DNA of 64,000 bases from Ashinkailepas kermadecensis (lineage: Eukaryota; Arthropoda; Thecostraca; Neolepadidae). The notes under the pieces are model-generated. The model was not told the origin of the DNA, did no database searches, and saw only the letters and a list, made by a program, of their open reading frames with translations. Position 1 is the stretch's first letter. Every line of letters starts with the position of its first letter. The position numbers and the translations under genes were made by a program. The stretch lies in assembly GCA_034440615.1 (NCBI GenBank), contig JAOTOM010004867.1, positions 124,001 to 188,000 of the forward strand, given 5' to 3'. Positions 57,172 to 64,000 of the stretch are shown piece by piece.

Positions 57172-57448
57172 ACGGGAGGTCATGCGAGGGGAGGCCAAGC
57201 GGGGGGAGGCCATGCGAGGGGAGGCCATGCGAAGGGGAGGCCATGCCAAGGGGAGGCCATGCCAAGGGGAGGCCATGCGAGGGGAGGCCATGCGAGGGGA
57301 GGCCATGCCAAGGGGAGGCCATGCGAGGGGAGGCCATGCGAGGGGAGGCCATGCGAAGGGGAGGCCATGCGAGGGGAGGCCATGAGAGGGGAGGCCATGC
57401 GAGAGGAGGCCATGCGAAGGGGAGGCCATGCGAAGGGGAGGTCATGCG
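57172..57448. repeat. 15/16-bp purine-rich array
   Basis: GGCCATGCGAGGGGA and GGCCATGCGAAGGGGA or CCAAGGGGA forms; 15- and 16-bp units are mixed. Confidence 0.97.
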
Positions 57449-58201
57449 AAGTTTGGCGTAGTTCACCATTTTCAATTACCTTTGTCATCGAAATGAACGA
57501 ATTGTATTGCGTTGGTTGTTTTACTAATTGACTATTTATAACTGAAGAAACTTAAACTAATTATGCTGACGTAGCACAGCATAAAACGTATACACAACTT
57601 GCATACAGCGCGGTGATCGATGGATTGCCACAACCCCTGGCCTTCTCTGATCAAAACATGGAGTTGGCTGGCGATGCAACACCTCTGGGGTGAGTCGAGA
57701 TCAAGAGTTCTCCCTGGAGTCGTCATGTAGCGAAAACGTTTACCGAGGTCAGTCAGGGGCACCATGATCAGGTCAATCAGGCTCCACCGTTTTTGGAAGC
57801 ATTGGCTTACCTCAACTTGGCTCGACAGGGAGTACTTCCGAACCTGCCACGGTGTTGGTGCTGTCACAAAGGTCCCTCGTTGTCAGCTCGATGGTCAGTA
57901 TCACCACAGCGCACACCAATGGCATCACACACACTTCGACGTTGGTTGGATTTGAGCCGCGGACCTTGATGTTCGAGGTGTCTATTTTGGAAAAGATCCA
58001 CTTACCATCCTCATCAAACAGCCCATTATTGCAATAAACGACGAAAAAAGGACTTTTAGAACAAAACACGCTGGATTTCCTCAGTGGGAACAAGAAGCGA
58101 TAAAAATTGGCTTATCGCATAGCAACAATACATATAAAAGCAACCGAAAGTTGTATATTTCACACAATCACATCGCAGAAGTATAGTATTTTGGCATTTT
58201 A
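57449..58201. other. Unassigned sequence
   Basis: A weak tRNA B-box-like sequence on the minus strand near 57945 is the only signal noticed. No gene recognised. Confidence 0.45.
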
Positions 58202-58240
58202 ATCAATGCAGTGTATTATGGTAGCATCTTAAAATCCATG

Positions 58241-59265
58241 GTATTGCAGGTAGCATCCTAAAATGGATAGAGTTGTGGCTTTCAGATAAACAGCAGAGAG
58301 TGATGCTAAATGGTACAAAGTCATCATGGCAAAATGTTCTTAGTGGAGTCCCCCAGGGGTCGGTACTGGGGCCACTATTGTTCATTATATATGTGAATAA
58401 CATTAAATGTGGCCTAAGCAGTAAGGTTTTGAAATTTGCGGATGATTTGAAGATCTTTACGGCAATAACAGGGCACAATGAGCAGGTTTTGTTGCAGAAA
58501 GACCTAGACGAGCTAGTGAAGTGGTCCGAAAAATGGCAAATGAAGTTTAATTTTGATAAGTGCAAAGTCATGCATGTAGGTAGGCAGCATATGAAGGCTC
58601 CATACTTGATGGGTGGCCAAGTACTATCTGTGACTCAGCAGGAGAAGGACTTAGGTGTTATTTTGAACACAAAATTGGGGGCATCAGAACAGACCAAAGA
58701 AGCCAGGAAGAATGCACTAAGAATGCTTGGGGCGATACAGAGGAATGTGTCATACAAAAGTGAGGAGGTCATCAGGAAGCTTTACTGTGCATATGTCAGG
58801 CCACATTTGGAATACTGTGTCCAAGCTTGGTCCCCTAGTTATGAGAAAGATTGTTGGCTTTTAGAGAGAGTACAAAAGAGGGCAACAAAAATGGTTAATG
58901 TTATAGGCAACCTGGCATATGAGGAAAGATTGAAGAAATCGAATATGTTTTCACTTAGATATAGAAGACTGAGAGGAGATCTCATTGAGGTTTTTAAATT
59001 TGTTCATGGTCAGGAACAGGGATATCTCAGGGAAATGTTTGAATTTAACAGAAATGATGCAATTAGAGGTCATCAATTCAAAATTAAAGTTAATCACAGC
59101 AGGACAAGGTTAAGACAGTCTTTCTTCGCCAACAGGGTAGTAGAACACTGGAACCAGCTGCCAGGAACCATTGTCAATAGCAACACACTGAACATCTTTA
59201 AAAACGGCATAGACAATCATTATAAGAATAGGGGGCTTGTTTTTCTGTATTCCAGGGAGGGTTGA
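58241..59265 (+). pseudogene. Reverse transcriptase C-terminal part, frame intact to the natural stop
   Basis: Reads WLSDKQQRVMLNG, GVPQGSVLGPLLFIIYVN (about 58345-58400), the catalytic KFADDLKIF (about 58429-58455), WSEKWQMKFNFDKCKVMHVG, LGVILNTKLG, AYVRPHLEYCVQAWSP and VVEHWNQLPG, ending TGA at 59263-59265. The catalytic FADD is intact, unlike the 21-kb copy, and there is no frameshift. The endonuclease and the first RT blocks are missing, so it cannot act alone. There is no start codon of its own. Confidence 0.92.
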
Positions 59266-59288
59266 TCGACAGGGAGGAGATGGGAGTT

Positions 59289-59660
59289 GGGAGGAGTTTG
59301 TAATTGTTGAGTGTGTTATGCAATAGCAAGTGAGTCTCTTATTAAGTCTAAACGCTTCATAACTTTATATAGGGTGTACCTATCAGTGGATTCAGCACCT
59401 TCCTTCGGGATGTGATACTGATGAGATTGTCTATGGTAGCACAATGGGTATGATGGGAGGAGTTTGTAATTGTTGAGTGTATTATGCAATAGCAAGTGAT
59501 TCTCTTACTAAGTCTGAACGCTTTATGAATTTGTGTGGGGTGTGCCTAGCAGTGGATTCGGCACCTTCCTTCGGGATGTGATGCTGATGAGATTGTCTAT
59601 GGTGGCACGATGGGTATGATGGGAGGAGCTTGTGATTGTTGAGGGTGTTATGCGGTAGCA
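59289..59660 (+). repeat. 166-bp x ~2.2 duplication in the LINE 3' UTR
   Basis: GGGAGGAGTTTGTAATTGTT starts at 59289, 59455 and (one change) 59621. The units differ at about one base in ten. The longer LINE at 25.1 kb lacks this segment. Confidence 0.95.
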
Positions 59661-59825
59661 AGTGAGTGGTGCTAGATAGGCTGGGGTACATAGCTTCCTA
59701 GGAACTTGGGATAATGGATTGATTGGGGTGAGAGTATGTACATTTATAGTACCTTTTCTAGATAGGCTTAACCCAGATGGGCCCCTGTGGCTCTTATTAA
59801 GCCTTAATACTTTATGACTTTATTA

Positions 59826-60080
59826 GCAGTGTGAGCAGGTGCAAACAATAACCATACGACCATGTCCGTAGATACCATCAGCTTGTTCGCTAGATGCCAA
59901 TCAAAACAAATTTACTTCAATGAAATAGAGAGCCAGCCAAAGCTATGGCCACTGATAGTCGAGCGATAGCCGTAACACCGACGGCAGCATGCAGCTAGTA
60001 AGTCAATATGGGTGAACTGCACAAAGGGCCTTAATTAAATCTGCTCTGAAAGGGCTTGTCGCCTCAGCCGGGGTATTTTA
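59826..60080. other. Spacer
   Basis: Nothing recognised. Confidence 0.5.
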
Positions 60081-60179
60081 ATTGGCCGTGTGCTGTTCCA
60101 CATGTCAGCACGTGGCGACGACACGTGCTGACACGTGTCCACACACGGCCGCCAATGGCCCTGCGATGGCAGATAAATA
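60081..60179 (+). promoter_or_regulatory. Palindromic E-box stretch followed by TATA-like box
   Basis: TGTCAGCACGTG (60103-60114) is exactly mirrored by CACGTGCTGACA (60122-60133) over a 7-base loop. Imperfect outer arms extend it to ATTGGCCGTGTG on the left and CACACGGCCGCCAAT on the right, about 75 bp in all. Three CACGTG boxes and CCAAT sequences facing both ways are included. ATAAATA at 60173-60179 follows. The order fits a promoter facing right; no exon is recognised. Confidence 0.4.
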
Positions 60180-60331
60180 GAGGCGCGCTGTGAAATGGAG
60201 TTGGCGCGGCGGCGGCGGCGGCGCGCTAAAAAGGCGTGCGTCAGAGGGGTGGCGAGACAGAGACGCCCTCACTGGCGCGACAGGCACCCTCGCCGGCGGC
60301 GGCCCAACGTGACAGCAGTGTGACACGGCCA

Positions 60332-60410
60332 GGGGTGTCACTCGGAGATAATACACAGAACCGGCGCGACGGGGGTGTCACTCGGAGATAATACACAGAA
60401 CCGGCGCGAC
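60332..60410. repeat. 40-bp x 2 duplication
   Basis: GGGGTGTCACTCGGAGATAA starts at 60332 and 60372; the copies are essentially identical. A (CCG)n-like patch follows. Confidence 0.95.
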
Positions 60411-60462
60411 GCCGCCGCCGCCGCCGCTGCAGTGGCACCGAGCTGCCGCCTGGTCTGTCGCG

Positions 60463-60650
60463 GCTGACACAGTACCTGCACCGGGTCAGGGGCCGGCACC
60501 ACGGTCAGCTGTGTGGCTGACACAGTACCTGCACCGGGTCAGGGGCCGCCACCACAGTCAGCTGTGTGGCTGACACAGTACCTGCACCGGGTCAGGGGCC
60601 GGCACCACAGTCAGCTGTGTGGCTGACACAGCAGTTGTACGGCAGGGGCC
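60463..60650. repeat. 53-bp x ~3.6 array
   Basis: GCTGACACAGTACCTGCACC starts at 60463 and 60516 and again 53 bp on; GGTCAGGGGCCGGCACCAC follows each. The last unit is deleted internally. Confidence 0.96.
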
Positions 60651-60754
60651 GGCACCTCTGTGTATGCAGTGGTTCGCTGCCCGGGAAAATGCTGTAGCAC
60701 CTGCGTCAGATGTTAAACACCGCATCCCTTTTGGTTGATATTATGAAGCAGTGA

Positions 60755-60958
60755 AGACCGAGTATGGTAGTTAATGCAGTGCAGCGCATACGGCAATGGC
60801 CGAGTATGGTAGTCAATGATGTGCTGTATGCTAGTCAATGCAGTGCAGTATGGTAGTTGATGCTGTGCAGTATAGTAGCTAATGGTGTGCAGCATAGTAG
60901 TTAATGATGTGCTGTATGGTAGTTGATGCCGTGCTGTATGGTAGTTAATGATGTGCAG
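60755..60958. repeat. ~22-bp degenerate array
   Basis: TATGGTAGTTAATGATGTGC units with many substitutions and length changes. Confidence 0.9.
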
Positions 60959-61000
60959 AGCATGGGGAGACGGTCATAACATCTTGTTGTTTGATTGTCT

Positions 61001-61078
61001 GAGCTGACATGGCGCTGTTAACGGTGATTTGTCGTCATGAGCTGACATGGCGCTGTTAACGGTGATTTGTCGTCATGA
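61001..61078. repeat. 38-bp x 2 duplication
   Basis: GAGCTGACATGGCGCTGTTA starts at 61001 and 61039; the two copies are identical. Confidence 0.97.
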
Positions 61079-61083
61079 AGTCG

Positions 61084-61455
61084 TCATACCAGTATTACTG
61101 TGTGATACACATACCGGTACTGGTGTGTGGTGCAGATACCAGTGCTCGTGTGTGGTACAGATACGAGTACTGGTGTGTGGTACACATACCAGTACTGGTG
61201 TGTAACACAGATGCCAGTACTGGTGTTTGGTACTCATACAAGTACTGCTGTATGGTACGCATACCAGTGCTGGTGTATGGTACAGATACCAGTACTGGTG
61301 TGTGGCGCAGATGAAAGCACTTGTGTGTGGTACAGATACCAGTACTGGTGTATGGTGCACGTAGTAGTACTAGTGTGTGGCATACATACCAGTGCTATTG
61401 TGTGGTGCACAGACCAGTACTGCTGTGTGGTGCAGATACCAGTACTAGTGCGTGG
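61084..61455. repeat. 25-bp x ~15 array
   Basis: ATACCAGTACTGGTGTGTGG plus TACAG, diverged. CCAGTACTGG is itself a 10-bp palindrome, repeated in most units. Confidence 0.96.
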
Positions 61456-62358
61456 TACACATAACTGCGCTTTGTGACCGCATGCAGTTCACGTTCAAAA
61501 GGGCAGAGGAATGTATTTATATCTACACCGGCACTCTTTACGAGCGCGGCCACTGTTTGCCTGTTCACCGCCCCTCCCAACGTTTCGACTGGCCAGGCGA
61601 AGGCCCTCGGCTGAAGCGGTCTGTTCTGCGAACCGGTCACGTGAGCGGAGGTCGTGTGGCGTGTGTGTGCTCGCTCACGGGCTGTCACGAAGCCCGACCC
61701 GAAGCTGGCCCGAGGCAGTAACTGCCCTTGACAGGGCGCCGAGTCAGTTGTCGCCTTAACACTGACACGCCCCGTTCCACTTTTTGTTCGGTGGAATGTT
61801 CGTGTGGGCAGCACCGGTCTGTCGGCGCACTGTGGCCGCTACGGCCTCGTTACGGCGCCGCTATGGTCAGGACTCGTGTCTGGACGCACTGGTGACGCGC
61901 TGGCGGCCAGCACGCGTCGACAGAACGCTGGTGCCGACACAACAACACTGGTAACACAGCGTCCGCCACGGCCGTGCCAGCCCCTGTCGATCACTCGCCG
62001 GGCCCTGGACGGCCCACAACTACTGGCGTGGCCACAACTACCTGACATCACGTGCGGTCTGGTAGTGCCTGGCCTGAGGCTAGCGCCCAGGCAAAGTTCA
62101 CGACTTAGGAACAAATAAGCACAATCGTTATCCAGATACGGGTTGGTGTTGTTTACTGAGAAATAAGTACAATATGCTTAATACTTCCATGGCCGCTAGT
62201 GGAGGCTAGTATGCAGTTGTGGTGAACATATAATCGTGTTTGACTGGCCTGTGCTCCTGGCGGACCGGACGGACGTCTGAACAGCCCGTGTCCTGCAGTA
62301 GATGGCAACACGCAGCAGCATTCCAGGCGCCCGCATTTCTGCTTTCTTTTACAGTACC

Positions 62359-62360
<2 letters not shown>
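61456..62360. other. Unassigned; partly CpG-rich
   Basis: No gene recognised between the 25-bp array and the AT tract. Open frames near 61.5-62.1 kb on both strands lack motifs. Confidence 0.4.

Positions 62361-62411
<51 letters not shown>
62361..62411. repeat. (TA)n microsatellite
   Basis: About 25 TA dinucleotides. Confidence 0.98.
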
Positions 62412-62413
<2 letters not shown>

Positions 62414-62693
62414 ATATTCATATACATATACACTAGTCGTTTTCAAAACGTTTTTTTCGAACAATGTAAAGCCAGTTATAGCTAATTTCTGAATGTTGGC
62501 TAAATTTGCTCACAATTCTATGCATTCGGCGGTGGGATGGTATTGCCCCCTTTACGAAGCAAGTACCTTTTGGCCATCATTACAATAGTACTTTAGAGAT
62601 TTCTCGAATAGTTTCAAGTTCATTTCAGGCGCGTGCTGTAGATTTGAAGCCGTCGTACCTCGACAGCAGCACCGTCGTACCTCGACAGCAGCT
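62412..62693. other. Spacer; small duplication at right edge
   Basis: GTCGTACCTCGACAGCAGC occurs twice (about 62651 and 62673) immediately before the 41-bp array. Confidence 0.6.
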
Positions 62694-63669
62694 GGAGCGG
62701 TCTGTGGTCTCCGAGCTGTGCCACCACGGCAGCTGGGGCGGTCTGTGGTCTCCGAGCTGTGCCACCACGGCAGCTGGGGCGGTCTGTGGTCTCCGAGCTG
62801 TGCCACCACGGCAGCTGGGGCGGTCTGTGGTCTCCGAGCTGTGCCACCACGGTAGCTGGGGCGGTCTGTGGTCTCCGAGCTGTGCCACCACGGCAGCTGG
62901 GGTGGTCTGTGGTCTCCGAGCTGTGCCACCACGGCAGCTGGGGCGGTCTGTGGTCTCCGAGCTGTGCCACCACGGTATCTGGGGCGGTCTGTGGTCTCCG
63001 AGCTGTGCCACCACGGCAGCTGGGGTGGTCTGTGGTCTCCGAGCTGTGCCACCACGGTAGCTGGGGCGGTCTGTGGTCTCCGAGTTGTGCCACCACGGCA
63101 GCTGGGGCGGTCTGTGGTCTCCGAGCTGTGCCACCACGGTAGCTGGGGCGGTCTGTGGTCTCCGAGCTGTGCCACCACGGTAGCTGGGGCGATCTGTGGT
63201 CTCCGAGCTGTGCCACCACGGCAGCTGGGGCGGTCTGTGGTCTCCGAGCTGTGCCACCACGGCAGCTGGGGCGGTCTGTGGTCTCCGAGCTGTGCCACCA
63301 CGGTAGCTGGGGCGGTCTGTGGTCTCCGAGCTGTGCCACCACGGCAGCTGGGGCGGTCTGTGGTCTCCGAGCTGTGCCACCACGGCAGCTGGGGCGGTCT
63401 GTGGTCTCCGAGCTGTGCCACCACGGCAGCTGGGGCGGTCTGTGGTCTCCCAGCTTGCCACACGGCAGCTGGCGGTCTTGGTCTCCCAGCTGTGACACCA
63501 CGGCAGCTAGTGCGGTCTTGGTCTCCGAGCTTGCCACCACGGCAGCTGGGGCGGTCTGTGGTCTCCGAGCTGTGCCACCACGGCAGCTGGGGCGGTCTGT
63601 GGTCTCCGAGCTGTGCCACCACGGCAGCTGGGGCGGTCTGTGGTCTCCGAGCTGTGCCACCACGGCAGC
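62694..63669. repeat. 41-bp x ~24 array
   Basis: TGGGGCGGTCTGTGGTCTCC then GAGCTGTGCCACCACGGCAGC; C/T variants (GGTAGC, GGTGGTC) are scattered. Units at about 63448-63535 have lost several bases. All plus frames and all minus frames read through for hundreds of codons. Confidence 0.99.
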
Positions 63670-63699
63670 TCTGCAAAACAATATCAGTTCGAATTGCTA

Positions 63700-63940
63700 A
63701 GACTTTACATAATCAGAGTCAGTGTTAAATGCAAGCTTGTTGCACTCACCCTGAACCCAACTGCCGGTCGGAAATTTGGAGTTCTATATCGCAATTTTTA
63801 TCGAGAATGTAATGTAGCCACATAGTGGGGTACGGCCGACTGGTGGCTACGTCTCGACCTTGCCTGGCCAGTTACCGACTGGCCATCCTAGCCGGAGGTG
63901 TTGATGGCGACTACCTACTGAGATAACCAAGCCGCCTCTC
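63700..63940 (-). mobile_element. tRNA-derived SINE, family A, copy 4 (B-box segment deleted)
   Basis: On the minus strand: GGTTATCTCAGTAGGTAGTC (A-box region, about 63911-63930), then directly ATCAACACCTCCGGCTAGGA (body), without the roughly 45-50 bp that carry the B box in copy 3. The tail GGGTTCAGGGTGAGTGCAAC and AACACTGACTCTG follow near 63740 and 63715. Without a B box it should be transcriptionally dead. Confidence 0.85.
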
Positions 63941-64000
63941 AAAGCAGCCTTGTCTGTGCCAGTGACGTCACCGAACAACGATGGCCAAGTCAGCCGCAGG
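63941..64000. other. End of window
   Basis: Nothing recognised. Confidence 0.5.

Larger units (their letters stand above)
58202..59825 (+). mobile_element. CR1/L2-like LINE, 5'-truncated copy
   Basis: Begins inside the RT domain, at the place corresponding to about 24123 in the longer copy, and runs to the shared 3' end GGGCCCCTGTGGCTCTT...TTTATGACTTTAT. By eye it is very similar to the copy at 21-25 kb over about 1 kb. A 31-bp imperfect duplication of the first element bases (TATTATGGTAGCATCTTAAA and TATTGCAGGTAGCATCCTAA) marks the 5' junction. The 3' UTR is lengthened by a 166-bp tandem duplication. Confidence 0.93.

Noticed and set aside
57930..58010. Another tRNA-derived SINE head on the minus strand
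   Set aside because: Only a weak B-box-like sequence (CGGCTCAAATCC) is visible; there is no convincing A box, body or tail.
62552..63676. Long open frames on both strands in the 41-bp array
   Set aside because: A 41-bp unit without stops opens all six phases; no start, no homology and no flanking exon.

Overview
The window is eukaryotic, almost certainly animal, nuclear DNA. It has no bacterial-style gene packing, no operon and no recognisable long host gene. What can be identified is repetitive DNA: a rearranged, nearly complete CR1/L2-like non-LTR retrotransposon, a 5'-truncated relative, an older inverted remnant of the same type, a degenerate reverse-transcriptase fragment, a Tc1-like DNA transposon with terminal inverted repeats and TA duplications, and tRNA-derived SINEs of three families. 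The species cannot be fixed from this evidence; an invertebrate is my guess, and crustaceans are one possibility.

The dominant feature is tandem repetition. About 50 unrelated arrays occupy, by hand addition, roughly 20 kb (about 31 %) of the window. Periods run from 2 bp (GA, AC, AT) through 5, 9, 10, 14-15, 19-27, 31-41, 53 and 63-64 bp to 166 bp. Nearly every long open reading frame is a by-product of an array: when the period is a multiple of three, or the unit lacks stop codons, several frames stay open at once. These are not annotated as genes.

Layout: 0-6 kb, SINEs and six arrays; 6-11.3 kb, an RT fragment and the inverted LINE remnant; 11.3-19 kb, array-dense, with a 2.2-kb 63-bp array and a CpG-rich promoter-like stretch at 15.5 kb; 19.6-21.1 kb, a possible two-exon gene fragment and a SINE; 21.2-25.3 kb, the long LINE; 25.4-38.3 kb, mostly unassigned AT-richer DNA with scattered arrays; 38.4-39.75 kb, the Tc1-like element; 40-41.7 kb, a GA / 37-bp / pentamer compound array; 42.7-44.5 kb, CpG-rich non-coding DNA; 45.4-57.5 kb, array-dense with two SINEs and an E-box cluster; 58.2-59.8 kb, the truncated LINE; 60-64 kb, a palindromic promoter-like stretch, more arrays and a last SINE.

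The elements do not form a pathway. They do bear on how arrays arise: one SINE carries a four-fold amplification of its own tRNA-related segment, the truncated LINE carries a 166-bp duplication in its 3' UTR, and another SINE sits inside a 14-bp array. The points most worth a second look are the SINE-born minisatellite, a 33-nt hairpin motif present three times, two promoter-like palindromic E-box/TATA stretches, a perfect 20-bp hairpin, a cluster of six CACGTG boxes, and the phase-compatible exon pair.
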